Position numbers and translations under genes: made by a program. Below, piece after piece: positions 16,594 through 25,131 of a stretch of DNA of 53,777 nucleotides. The stretch covers positions 1 through 53,777 of the forward strand of contig CALEMW010000099.1 in assembly GCA_937910695.1 (NCBI GenBank), read 5' to 3'. The notes beneath the pieces are model-generated. The model was not told where the DNA came from. It saw only the letters and a list, made by a program, of their open reading frames with translations, and ran no database searches. This stretch comes from an uncultured bacterium. GTDB taxonomy: Bacteria > Krumholzibacteriota > Krumholzibacteriia > LZORAL124-64-63. Positions within the stretch are counted from its first letter, which is position 1, and every line of letters begins with the position of its first letter.

Positions 16594-17594
16594 TGAGGAT
16601 CGCCATCAACGGATTTGGACGCATCGGCCGCGCGGTCTTCCGCCTGCTCAACAGCAAGGAAGGCGTAGAGGTCGTGGCCATCAACGATCTGGCGGATTCC
16701 GCTGTCTTGGCCTATCTGCTGCGCCACGACACGGTCATGGGCCCCTTCAAGGGCAAGGCTCAGGTCGAGGGCGACCTGATGATCACTGGGCACCAACGGG
16801 TCAAGATGACCGAGGTACCCAACCCCGCCGAACTTCCCTGGAAAGAGATGGGTGTGGATTTCGTGGTCGAAGCCACGGGCCGATTCCGTACGCGCGCCGA
16901 GCTCGCTCAGCACATCGACGCGGGTGCCAGAAAGGTACTGCTGACCGTGCCGGCGAAGGATGAGATCGATGCGACCATCGTCCTGGGCGTGAACGACGAA
17001 GAGCTCAAGCCCGAGCATCAGATCGTTTCCAACGCTTCGTGCACCACCAACTGCCTTGCTCCACTGGCTTATGTCTTGGACAAGGAATTCGGCATCGAGT
17101 ACGGCTTGATGACGACGGTGCACGCCTACACCAACGACCAGCGTCTGGCCGATGTGCCCCACAGCGATTGGCGACGTTCACGTGCCGCCGCGGAAAACAC
17201 CATTCCCACGACCACGGGCGCGGCTCGGGCGGTGGGCAAGGTGATGCCACAGTTGGCAGGCAAGCTCGACGGCCTGGCCATGCGTGTACCGGTGCCGGAC
17301 GGTTCGGTGGTCGACTTGGTGACGATCATGTCGCAGAACGTGACGGTGGAGCAGGTGCGCGAGGCCGTACGCGACTATGCCAATACCGATCGACTGCGGC
17401 CGATCCTGCGCTACTCCACCGACGCGCTTGTTTCCAGCGACATCGTGGGCGATCCGCACTCGAGCATCTTCGACAGCGAGTATACCAGCGTGATCGGGGG
17501 CAACATGCTCAAGACTCTGAGCTGGTACGACAACGAGTGGGGTTATTCCAACAGAGTGGTGGACCTGCTCGACCGCATGGACTCTCTGGGCTAG
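16593..17594 (+). CDS. gap: Glyceraldehyde-3-phosphate dehydrogenase, type I
   Basis: A 333-residue glycolytic enzyme converting glyceraldehyde 3-phosphate, NAD and phosphate to 1,3-bisphosphoglycerate. All hallmarks are present: NGFGRIGRAVFR, the active-site ISNASCTTNCLAP-type segment with Cys150, TTVHAYTNDQ with His177, TTGAA, MRVPVPDGSVVDL with the substrate Arg, and the C-terminal SWYDNEWGYSNRVVDL. Length is normal. ATG 16593 follows GGGGAGG with 7-base spacing and overlaps the stop of the preceding GAPDH-like gene in TGATG, so the two are co-translated. A strong hairpin terminator follows. Confidence 0.97.
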   Translation: MRIAINGFGRIGRAVFRLLNSKEGVEVVAINDLADSAVLAYLLRHDTVMGPFKGKAQVEGDLMITGHQRVKMTEVPNPAELPWKEMGVDFVVEATGRFRTRAELAQHIDAGARKVLLTVPAKDEIDATIVLGVNDEELKPEHQIVSNASCTTNCLAPLAYVLDKEFGIEYGLMTTVHAYTNDQRLADVPHSDWRRSRAAAENTIPTTTGAARAVGKVMPQLAGKLDGLAMRVPVPDGSVVDLVTIMSQNVTVEQVREAVRDYANTDRLRPILRYSTDALVSSDIVGDPHSSIFDSEYTSVIGGNMLKTLSWYDNEWGYSNRVVDLLDRMDSLG

Positions 17595-17619
17595 GGCCCC
17601 TAGAGTCTCGCACGCACGA

Positions 17620-17647
17620 ACGCCCCCTCTTGTTGAAGAGGGGGCGT
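17620..17647 (+). terminator. Strong hairpin terminator after gap
   Basis: ACGCCCCCTCTT (17620-17631) pairs perfectly over 12 bp with AAGAGGGGGCGT (17636-17647) around a GTTG loop, 25 bases after the gap stop codon. The following bases CGTCTG are not U-rich, but the stem is very stable. Confidence 0.75.
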
Positions 17648-17806
17648 CGTCTGTCCGCGTCGGAGCACCCCTACATGCCCTTGGCGGAACCATGTCGGCT
17701 CGATACGGATTGTTGAGCCCCGGGTTGCATGAAAAAATGTGAATCTCGCCTGCGGGCCCGGAGCACTTGTGATAAGATTATGTACTGATTCAGAAATGGA
17801 GATTTC

Positions 17807-18505
17807 ATGAGCCGATCCGTCCTGTCCCTGGCCCTGGCCGCCGCCTACATCCTTATTGCGATGTCTGCAGTGGCTCAACATACGGTCGATTCCGTCGAGG
17901 AACTGCGTGAAAACCAGGTTCGCTATGACGGTGACTGTATTCTAGGGAACATGTCCATGTCTCATGCCTATTCCGGATGGTGGTCCGGGTCGGAGTCGTA
18001 CGCCCGGCTGGTTCAGCCTCGAGGTGGTGACTGTACCTGCAATCTGGGGATCGCCATTCAGTCGGTTCACATAGCCCTCTGGCTTGAACCCGGCACAAAC
18101 CAGTTGGTGCAGTGCCGGTTGTTGGAGGCCGTACCGAACGGTCCTGATTGCTGGATTCCCGGCGACGAGTTCGTAACCTCGGGCTGGCACGTGATCAACG
18201 ATATCGTGTCGCCGGGAGTTCACGACATCGAAATCCCCACCTACTTCTGGTGTGCCGAAGTTATGGAGCCCTACTTCGTTTCAGTGGACTTTCTGGGCGA
18301 AAACGCTCCGGGACTGCGCCTGATCGGCGGTGGATCGGACACCGAATGCACCGTGTGGAACGATTGGGGGAACGGTTGGACCGACCTCGTCGGGTCCATG
18401 GGGTTCCTGGACGAACTGACCATCTGGACGGATACCGACTGCTGCAGTGCTCCGATCGGGAACGAACCGATCGGCTGGGGCGAATTGAAATCCTCCTATC
18501 GTTAA
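17807..18505 (+). CDS. Secreted protein of unknown function
   Basis: A 232-residue protein not assigned to a known family. It has a signal peptide (LSLALAAAYILIAMSAVAQ) and a mature part rich in aromatic residues, Cys (about 9) and beta-strand-like segments (GGDCTCNLGIAIQSVHIALW, YFVSVDFLG, CTVWNDWGNGW). The arrangement suggests a disulfide-stabilised beta-sandwich, as in many uncharacterised extracellular proteins of FCB-type bacteria. GGAGA precedes ATG 17807. It lies between the gap terminator and the M1 peptidase gene, so it may share secretion with the peptidase; that is inference. Confidence 0.65.
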   Translation: MSRSVLSLALAAAYILIAMSAVAQHTVDSVEELRENQVRYDGDCILGNMSMSHAYSGWWSGSESYARLVQPRGGDCTCNLGIAIQSVHIALWLEPGTNQLVQCRLLEAVPNGPDCWIPGDEFVTSGWHVINDIVSPGVHDIEIPTYFWCAEVMEPYFVSVDFLGENAPGLRLIGGGSDTECTVWNDWGNGWTDLVGSMGFLDELTIWTDTDCCSAPIGNEPIGWGELKSSYR

Positions 18506-18634
18506 TCGATGCCTGAGTTTGCGGTTTCCTGCCCTGCCGTGGTATCCTTATGCATGGAAGGAGTCGTCGACTTGACGGCTCCGAGCATCCTTCCCGCCGC
18601 ACAGTCTTTCGCCCACCGCCGACGAGGAGATCCC

Positions 18635-21238
18635 ATGCTCCGGTCCATTCAGCGCATTGTCATCGTGCTGTTCCTGCCCGTTTTCGTGTTCGCGGCAACC
18701 CCGGACGGTCGGGACGAGCCGCGCGACGAGATGAATCAAGCCCTAGCGCACCGCGCTGAGGAGGCGGCATCCAAGATCCGCCTAATGAAGCGGATGGAGT
18801 CCATGGAGGCGAACAAGACCGCCAACCAGGACCTCTACGATGTGCATTATTACGGTCTCGATTTGAACCTGTCGCCGTCTACCAGCACGTTGACCGGCGT
18901 GGTGGACGTGAGCGCCGAGGTCGTCGGGGCCTCGATCGCCACGCTGGACCTCAACCTCACCTCGAACATGAATGTGACGGCTATCAGCGCCGGGGGCTCG
19001 TCTGTGTCCTGGACGCATTTTTCCAACATCCTGACGGTGAATCTCGATCGCACTTACACGACGGGGGAGACCGTCGAGTTGGCGGTGAGCTATTTCGGGG
19101 ATCCTTCCGGCGACTACTTCGGCTGGGGCAGCCACGGCGGCGAGCTCATGATCTGGACGCTGAGCGAACCGTACGGCGCGCGCGACTGGTGGCCCTGCAA
19201 GGACGTCAACACGGACAAGGCGGACTCTTTGGATATCGTCGTGACCGTGCCCGACAACCTGATCGTGGCTTCCAACGGCGTGATCGTGTCGGACGTGACC
19301 GGCGGCGGACAGCGCACGACTCACTGGAAGACCAGATATCCCACCGTGACCTATCTGGTGTCTCTGGCCATCCACCCTTACATGACCTTCTCCACGTGGT
19401 ACACGCCTCTCGGCGGCGGCCCCGACATGGAGATCCAGCACTACGTGTTCGCGGATCAGTTCGTCAACGCCCAGAGCGCGTTTGCTCCCACCGACGAGAT
19501 GATGACTGTCTTCGCCAACGGCTTCGGTGAGTATCCGTTCGTGAACGAGAAGTACGGCCATGCTTCGTTCACCTGGTCCGGCGGCATGGAACATCAGACT
19601 CTGACGTCCATCGGCGGACTGTGGCACGATGTGATCAGTCACGAGCTGGGACACCAATGGTTCGGAGACATGATCACCTGCGCCGACTTCGCTCACATCT
19701 GGCTGAACGAGGGCTTCGCCACCTGGAGCGAGGCCTACTGGAAAGAACAGTCTGAAGGCGTTGCGACCTACAACGCGTACATGAGCACCGCCGCATACAT
19801 GGGGCCCGGCACGATCATCATCGAGGACCCGGGTAACTTCTGGACCATCTTCGACTCGAATCTGAGCTACAACAAGGCGTCGTGGGTCGTCCACATGCTG
19901 CGGGGCGCCCTCGGAGATACGGATTTCTTCGCCGGTCTGGCCGCCTACCGCACTCAATACGGCTACGGCAGCGCCACGACCGAGCAGTTCCGCGATGTGA
20001 TGGAGGGTGTTTCGGGCCGTGATCTGGACGCCTTTTTCCAGCAATGGATCTACGGCGAATACTTTCCCGTCTACGGCTTCGGCTGGAATCAGAACGCGGC
20101 CACCTTGGAGCTGACGATCGATCAACTGCAGGACAACACCGGACTGTTCACCATGCCCATCCAGGTGCGTGTGACCACCGATGTGGGCGTGACGGACGTA
20201 ACGGTGGAGAACGCTCTGGTCTCGGAAAGCTACCTGATTCCTGTTGCCGGCACCGTGCAATCGGTGGAAATCGACCCCGACGACTGGATCCTCTGTCAGA
20301 TCTCCAGCACCGTCACCAATCCCACGCTGAACCAGGGCGTGCTCGTGGTCAACGCCGTGGACTGGAACTCGTACGGGACCGAAATCACGACCGCCTATGC
20401 GGACAGTGTGTACTGGGGCGCTCACGCCATGAACTTCTGGGACTGTTTCAGTGAGCCCGTCGGCGGCTATCCTGCCAACCTGCCGGTCCCCCTGGGCACG
20501 GGCTCTGTGCCCGCCGAAGTGCTGGGGCGCTACTCGGCGGTGGTCTGGGTCGGCAACGCCTACAACGGCGATCTGGCCCGTTGGCTGGAGACGCCCATCG
20601 CTTCCTATCTGGACGCCGGCGGCAACGTTCTTCTGCTGTCCCGTTATCTGGCGGATTTTCTCGAGCCTGATCTGACGACGCGGCTGGGGATCACCTGGAT
20701 GGAGCAGAGTGTGACGCTGTCGAGCGGACTCACGGCGACGGCTCCCGGTCTTGTCAATATGGCCAAGTTGAACACGCAGAGCCTGCTCGATGTGTTCTCG
20801 ACGACCGTTGGCCTCGAATCGACCTTGCTCTTCGAAGGCTCGACGGCGGCGGGAACCAGAGGCTTCGGCGCCATCGTGGAGCCGGCGGCGGGGGGAACCC
20901 ACCGTCCAGACGGCGGGCGCCTGGCTGTGATCAGCGCCCGTTCCTATCGTCTCGACCACGCGACTCTGAGGACCAATGTCGAATATATCCTATCGCACCA
21001 CTTCGGCGAGCCCTACACTCCGGTCACGGCGGTGGCTGACGAACGGGTGCCGACCCAGGTGACTCTCCACGCCAACTATCCGAATCCGTTCAACCCCCAG
21101 ACGGTCGTTCCGTACTCGCTGCCCCGTGCCGGACTGGTGGAGTTGACCGTTCACGATGCGGCCGGGCGCCTTGTCCGCACCCTGCTCTCGGAGCAGCGGC
21201 CCGCCGGATCGGGGGGACGTGCAATGGGACGGTCGTGA
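18635..21238 (+). CDS. M1-family metallopeptidase, truncated by a frameshift in its C-terminal domain
   Basis: Secreted zinc aminopeptidase-like enzyme (867 residues as read). Signal peptide VIVLFLPVFVFAAT, N-terminal beta-saddle, substrate motif GGMEHQTL (GxMEN variant), and the metal site HELGHQWFGD (His336, His340) with second Glu in NEGFATW (Glu359), giving HExxH-x18-E. A C-terminal extension includes a ThuA-like/beta segment and a FlgD-type domain starting YPNPFNPQTVVPYSLP. ATG 18635 follows GAGGAGA. The reading frame ends at 21236-21238 after a G6 run (21211-21216). With one G fewer, the frame continues as DVQWDGRDNAGRSVASGTYF to a stop at 21330-21332, the usual end of this domain. It may be a sequence error, phase variation or a recent mutation. 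Confidence 0.9.
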   Translation: MLRSIQRIVIVLFLPVFVFAATPDGRDEPRDEMNQALAHRAEEAASKIRLMKRMESMEANKTANQDLYDVHYYGLDLNLSPSTSTLTGVVDVSAEVVGASIATLDLNLTSNMNVTAISAGGSSVSWTHFSNILTVNLDRTYTTGETVELAVSYFGDPSGDYFGWGSHGGELMIWTLSEPYGARDWWPCKDVNTDKADSLDIVVTVPDNLIVASNGVIVSDVTGGGQRTTHWKTRYPTVTYLVSLAIHPYMTFSTWYTPLGGGPDMEIQHYVFADQFVNAQSAFAPTDEMMTVFANGFGEYPFVNEKYGHASFTWSGGMEHQTLTSIGGLWHDVISHELGHQWFGDMITCADFAHIWLNEGFATWSEAYWKEQSEGVATYNAYMSTAAYMGPGTIIIEDPGNFWTIFDSNLSYNKASWVVHMLRGALGDTDFFAGLAAYRTQYGYGSATTEQFRDVMEGVSGRDLDAFFQQWIYGEYFPVYGFGWNQNAATLELTIDQLQDNTGLFTMPIQVRVTTDVGVTDVTVENALVSESYLIPVAGTVQSVEIDPDDWILCQISSTVTNPTLNQGVLVVNAVDWNSYGTEITTAYADSVYWGAHAMNFWDCFSEPVGGYPANLPVPLGTGSVPAEVLGRYSAVVWVGNAYNGDLARWLETPIASYLDAGGNVLLLSRYLADFLEPDLTTRLGITWMEQSVTLSSGLTATAPGLVNMAKLNTQSLLDVFSTTVGLESTLLFEGSTAAGTRGFGAIVEPAAGGTHRPDGGRLAVISARSYRLDHATLRTNVEYILSHHFGEPYTPVTAVADERVPTQVTLHANYPNPFNPQTVVPYSLPRAGLVELTVHDAAGRLVRTLLSEQRPAGSGGRAMGRS

Positions 21239-21332
21239 CAACGCCGGTCGTTCCGTGGCCTCGGGAACCTATTTCGCCCGACTGCAGGTCGCCGGAGAGA
21301 CACAGACGCGGCCCATGGTGCTGGTGAGATAG
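21217..21332 (+). pseudogene. Out-of-frame remainder of the M1 peptidase C-terminal domain
   Basis: Read in the frame following the G6 run, these bases encode DVQWDGRDNAGRSV...SGTYFARLQV...MVLVR and then TAG. This is the standard tail of FlgD-like/por-secretion-type domains in secreted proteins. It is separated from the upstream gene only by one extra G, and it ends 19 bases before the BtuF-like start. Confidence 0.85.
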
Positions 21333-21351
21333 CCGAGTCCTTTGGAGGACC

Positions 21352-22233
21352 TTGACCCGACTAGTCCTGATCCTTTCGATCCTGCTGGGAACCGGCGCTA
21401 CGGCGCCGGTTCCGGTGTTCGGCGACGAAGCGACGCCACAGCGCATCGTCTCTCTCGCTCCAAGCGTCACCGAAGTGCTCTTTGCCGTGGGCGCCGGTGA
21501 TCGCGTCGTCGGAGTGACCGACTGGTGCGATTGGCCTCCAGCTGCCCGGTCCCTGCCGAAGGTCGGCGGACATGTGGACCCCAACATCGAGTTCGTAGCT
21601 ACGTTGATGCCGGACCTGGTGGTGCTCGAAGAGGCGGCGGTCGAGGTGCGGGGACAGCTCGAGCGTCTCGGCCTGCGCATCCTCACGGTGGAGCACCGCC
21701 ACCTTGAGGGCGTGTTGGCCTCGCTCACCACCGTGGGCGAGGCCTGCGGCACAGTGGAAATCGCCGCCGCACAGAGACGATCCCTGACGACCCGACTCGA
21801 AGCCGTGCGGGATGGTGCGGCGGTACGGGGCAAGGTGCGTGCCCTGGTGGTCATCGGCCGCGATCTGGGCCGCGGCGAGCTGCGTGATGTGTACGTGGCG
21901 GGCCGCGGGACTTTTCTCGGAGAGCTGCTCGAAGCGGCGGGAGGGGAGAACGCCTGCCCGGTGGATGCGGTTCGCTATCCGATGTTGACCAGGGAGGCCC
22001 TGATGCGTTTGGCTCCCGATGTGGTGTTCGAACTGGCGCCGGAATTCGCCGCCGACGTGCAGGCCCCCGGCCGGCTGCGAGACGCTTGGCGAGAGCTTCA
22101 TGTCCCGGCAGGAATGCATGACCGCGTCTATGTGATCACCGATGACTTCCCGATGATTCCGGGGCCCCGGGTGATCGATACCCTGGAAATGTTCGCCGCC
22201 GCCTTCGCTAAACTCCGTGGAGATGGTTCGTGA
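21352..22233 (+). CDS. BtuF/HmuT-type ABC substrate-binding protein
   Basis: A 293-residue periplasmic receptor for cobalamin, heme or ferric chelates. Signal peptide LILSILLGTGATAPVPVFG, then the class III binding-protein start RIVSLAPSVTEVLFAVGAGD and VGVTDWCDWP, the long backbone helix, and YVITDDFPMIPGPRVIDTL at the C-terminus. VSLAPSVTEVLF and DWCDWP are most like BtuF. The start is TTG 21352, with GGAGG four bases upstream. It overlaps the ATPase gene by four bases (GTGA). No cobalamin riboswitch is recognised before it; it starts only 19 bases after the peptidase frame's restored stop. Confidence 0.85.
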   Translation: MTRLVLILSILLGTGATAPVPVFGDEATPQRIVSLAPSVTEVLFAVGAGDRVVGVTDWCDWPPAARSLPKVGGHVDPNIEFVATLMPDLVVLEEAAVEVRGQLERLGLRILTVEHRHLEGVLASLTTVGEACGTVEIAAAQRRSLTTRLEAVRDGAAVRGKVRALVVIGRDLGRGELRDVYVAGRGTFLGELLEAAGGENACPVDAVRYPMLTREALMRLAPDVVFELAPEFAADVQAPGRLRDAWRELHVPAGMHDRVYVITDDFPMIPGPRVIDTLEMFAAAFAKLRGDGS

Positions 22234-23018
22234 GCGACATGATCGACATCCGTCATCTGCGTCTCGACCTGGACGACCATGTCATCCTCGACGACGTATC
22301 GATGACCGTGGAGCGCGGCCAGCGCTGGTCGGTGGTCGGCCCCAACGGCGCCGGCAAGTCGTCCCTTTTGAAGTGCCTGGTCCGGATCCATCAATCGTAC
22401 AAGGGACGGATCAGCGTCGACGGGCTCGACGCCCGTGGCTACAGCAACCGCGAACTGGCTCGGCTCGTGGCCTACGTGCCCCAGGCCGGCGGACGTCTGC
22501 CGCCGTTCACGGTGCGCGAGACCATTCTGATGTCGCGCTATCCCCACCTCTCGCATTTCGGGACCATGGGCCGTCACGACTACGACCTGGTCCGTGATCT
22601 CCTGGCGCGCACCGGCATCGGGGCATTGGCGGAGCGTTCCATGGCGACCCTCAGCGGCGGCGAGCGTCAGAAGGTATTTCTGGCGGCGGCCCTGGCCCAG
22701 GAGGCGCCTGTTCTCCTGTTGGACGAGCCGACGGCGTTCCTCGACCCGCGCCATTCCCACGACATCCGCAATCTCTTGTACAAGTTGAACAAGGAGGACG
22801 AGGTGACGGTGATCGAGGTGACCCATGACCTCAATGCCGCAGTTCTCGACAGCGACCGCATCTTCGCCCTGCGTGAGGGCCGCACCGCATTCTTCGGTCC
22901 GCCCGACAAGTTCCTCGATGAGGACGTGCTGAAGCGTTTGTACGACCGCAGTTTTCTGTTGGGAGAGCATCCCGTGACGGGACAGCCCATGATCCTGCCG
23001 GGGAGGTGCGGGGAATGA
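22230..23018 (+). CDS. ABC transporter ATPase of the BtuD/FepC/HmuV type
   Basis: A 262-residue cytoplasmic ATPase powering the neighbouring permease. Walker A VVGPNGAGKSSLLKCL, Q-loop AYVPQAGGRLPPFTV, signature LSGGERQKVFLAAALAQ, Walker B VLLLDEPTAFLD, and switch His in VIEVTHDLNAA. The AYVPQ and DEPTAFLD forms are typical of iron-siderophore/heme/vitamin B12 importers. The GTG start at 22230 overlaps the stop of the binding-protein gene. Its end overlaps the permease start in ATGA, so the three genes are one translational unit. Confidence 0.92.
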   Translation: MSDMIDIRHLRLDLDDHVILDDVSMTVERGQRWSVVGPNGAGKSSLLKCLVRIHQSYKGRISVDGLDARGYSNRELARLVAYVPQAGGRLPPFTVRETILMSRYPHLSHFGTMGRHDYDLVRDLLARTGIGALAERSMATLSGGERQKVFLAAALAQEAPVLLLDEPTAFLDPRHSHDIRNLLYKLNKEDEVTVIEVTHDLNAAVLDSDRIFALREGRTAFFGPPDKFLDEDVLKRLYDRSFLLGEHPVTGQPMILPGRCGE

Positions 23019-24025
23019 AGCGCAGCATGATCATGCTGGGTCTGTTCGCCCTGGCTGCCGCGGTGCTGGTGCTCACACCGTTCTGGGGTATGAAGACAAT
23101 CTCGCCGGGCGACGCTCTCGGCTGGCACGCCGGGGCGTCGGGATCCATCGATGAGACAGAGATCTTCTGGCGCTTGCGTGTTCCACGAGTCGCCTTGGCC
23201 TTCATAGCAGGCGTAGCGCTGGCCATCGGCGGCATGATCTTCCAGGCCCTGTTCCGCAACGAACTGGCCACGCCGTTCACGCTGGGTGTTTCGAGCGGGG
23301 CAGCCCTGGGTGCTACTCTCTACCTGCGGCTGGGCATCGCATTCTCCTTGGGCTGGTTCGACGGATTGACCCTGGCCGCATTCGTCGGCGCCCTGGCCGC
23401 CGTGGGGTTGGTGTCCGCTTTGGCGCGGGCGCGGCCCGATGCATCGGGCGGTACGATGCTGCTGGCCGGCGTCGCGGTGAACTTCACGTTGTCGAGCATG
23501 CTGCTCTTCGTGCACTACACCTCCGACGCCGCACAGTCGTTCAATATCCTGCGCTGGCTCATGGGGAGGCTCGATGTGGTCGGGCCTGAGTCGGTGTATC
23601 TGTTGCTGCCATTCGTGGTGCTGGGCGGCGGACTGGGTCTGCTGCTCCACCGCGATTTGAACCTGATGGCGGTGGGCGAGGAGTTCGCGGTGAGCCGCGG
23701 CGTCGACGCGCAGCGCACTCGGGCCATGCTTTTCTTCGCGACGAGTCTGATGGTGGGCGGCGTGGTATCGGTGTGCGGGCCCATCGGTTTCGTAGGTATG
23801 ATGGCGCCGCATATCTGCCGACTTCTCGTGGGCGCCGATCACCGCTGGCTGGGGCCGGCCACTCTCATGTTCGGTGGATCGTTCTTGGCGCTTTCCGATC
23901 TACTGGCGAGATCGGTCGTGGCGCCGTCTGAGATCCCGGTCGGCGTGGTGACCGCGTTGTTGGGCGGACCGTTCTTTCTCTGGCTTTTGGTCCGCCGAAG
24001 AGGCGCCGGCGGGAGCCGGGATTGA
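23015..24025 (+). CDS. ABC permease of the FecCD/BtuC family
   Basis: A 336-residue inner-membrane protein with about ten hydrophobic helices. Family motifs: FWRLRVPRVALAFIAGVALAIGGMIFQ (start of the core), NELATPFTLGVSSGAALG, the central WLMGRLD, and the ATPase-coupling segment GPIGFVGMMAPHICRLLVGADHR near residue 260. Together with the two upstream genes it forms a BtuFDC-like importer for vitamin B12, heme or siderophore. ATG 23015 follows GGGGAGG and overlaps the ATPase stop codon. Confidence 0.9.
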   Translation: MKRSMIMLGLFALAAAVLVLTPFWGMKTISPGDALGWHAGASGSIDETEIFWRLRVPRVALAFIAGVALAIGGMIFQALFRNELATPFTLGVSSGAALGATLYLRLGIAFSLGWFDGLTLAAFVGALAAVGLVSALARARPDASGGTMLLAGVAVNFTLSSMLLFVHYTSDAAQSFNILRWLMGRLDVVGPESVYLLLPFVVLGGGLGLLLHRDLNLMAVGEEFAVSRGVDAQRTRAMLFFATSLMVGGVVSVCGPIGFVGMMAPHICRLLVGADHRWLGPATLMFGGSFLALSDLLARSVVAPSEIPVGVVTALLGGPFFLWLLVRRRGAGGSRD

Positions 24026-24093
24026 CGCCGCTCTGAGAGATCTCTAGACTTCGTACTTCATGTCCATTCGCCGACCGTGTCCGGGAGGACTCC

Positions 24094-25131
24094 GTGCCCA
24101 ACTCCTTCAGGAAGATCCCTCTGCTGCTCGCGGGCATCACAGCGGCGCTCGTGTTGGCCGAGCTTCTGCTGCGGCTCACGGGATTCGGCGTGGTCACGCC
24201 GGAGCTGAGTTTTGGGATGAACACCCGGTCTGCTCTCGAGCAGGGCCGTTTCCTGCCCGACGCGGACCTGTTCTGGAAGCTGCCGGTCACCGAGGGGCCG
24301 ACGGACCGGGCCATCAACGCCGTGCATCCCGACCATCCCCTGCCGGAGTCAGACGATCAGGCCCGCGTGCTCGTACTCGGCGATTCCTGCTCCAGGCTTT
24401 CGGTGAGCGAGCTGCCCTACTCGGCCACGCTGCAGGAGCGTGTGGCCGCCGACGGCATGCAGGTGTTCAATGCCAGTGTACCGGGTTACACCACGTACCA
24501 GGGACTTGTCTGGCTGCGGACCCAGCTGCTCGAGCTGAAGCCCGCCGTGGTGGTCGTCTACTTCGGGTGGAACGATCACTGGCGCGCCACCGGCATGACC
24601 GACCGCGATTACGCGGCATCCCAGTCTCGTTCAGGCCTGCGGCTCCTCACGCTCGTCCAACGTCGGCCCGACGTGGCGCCGTTCCGTGTTCCTGTCGATG
24701 CATACCGCGAGAACCTGCAGGCCATCGTCGGCGAGGTGCGAGGTGCGGGCGGGCGCGTGGTGTTGGTCGCGGCGCCCCATCAGTTCACGAGTGAGGCCCG
24801 CCTGCGGTTGGTGCAGACGGGGTATTTGAATGTGGCCGACGACATCAGCGAACTCCATGGTCGATACCTCGACGTCGTACGCTCGTTCGTGGGTGAACCC
24901 GACGTTGCCGTGTTGTCGGCGGACCGCCTTTTCGACAATCTCGGCCGCCGTGTGCCGCTGCTTCATCGGGACGGCATCCATCTCACCGACGATGCCCACC
25001 GTGCCATGGGAGCCGCCTTGGCGATACTGATCCGGGAGGGCGAGGGCGCCGACGGCACCATTCCGCCGCGTCTGCTGAGTGCGGCTCGACTCGCCGTGTC
25101 CTCCGCCGCTCGCCAACAGGAGGCTCCATGA
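24094..25131 (+). CDS. SGNH/GDSL-hydrolase-like protein of a surface-polysaccharide locus
   Basis: A 345-residue protein with an N-terminal membrane anchor (IPLLLAGITAALVLAELLLRL) and a periplasmic SGNH domain: block I VLVLGDSCS (catalytic Ser), block III YFGWNDH (Asn), and block V DGIHLTDDAH (Asp/His). Such proteins esterify or deacetylate glycans or lipids. Those beside carbamoyltransferase and SxtJ genes are probably envelope-glycan acyl esterases or transferases. GTG 24094 follows GGGAGG. Its stop overlaps the next gene's ATG (ATGA), so it is the first gene of a five- or six-gene operon. Confidence 0.8.
   Translation: MPNSFRKIPLLLAGITAALVLAELLLRLTGFGVVTPELSFGMNTRSALEQGRFLPDADLFWKLPVTEGPTDRAINAVHPDHPLPESDDQARVLVLGDSCSRLSVSELPYSATLQERVAADGMQVFNASVPGYTTYQGLVWLRTQLLELKPAVVVVYFGWNDHWRATGMTDRDYAASQSRSGLRLLTLVQRRPDVAPFRVPVDAYRENLQAIVGEVRGAGGRVVLVAAPHQFTSEARLRLVQTGYLNVADDISELHGRYLDVVRSFVGEPDVAVLSADRLFDNLGRRVPLLHRDGIHLTDDAHRAMGAALAILIREGEGADGTIPPRLLSAARLAVSSAARQQEAP

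Noticed and set aside
18782-20959. 725-codon open frame on the minus strand opposite the M1 peptidase
   Set aside because: Antisense shadow; no motifs, His/Arg/Gln-rich composition, and the plus strand holds a complete M1 catalytic site.
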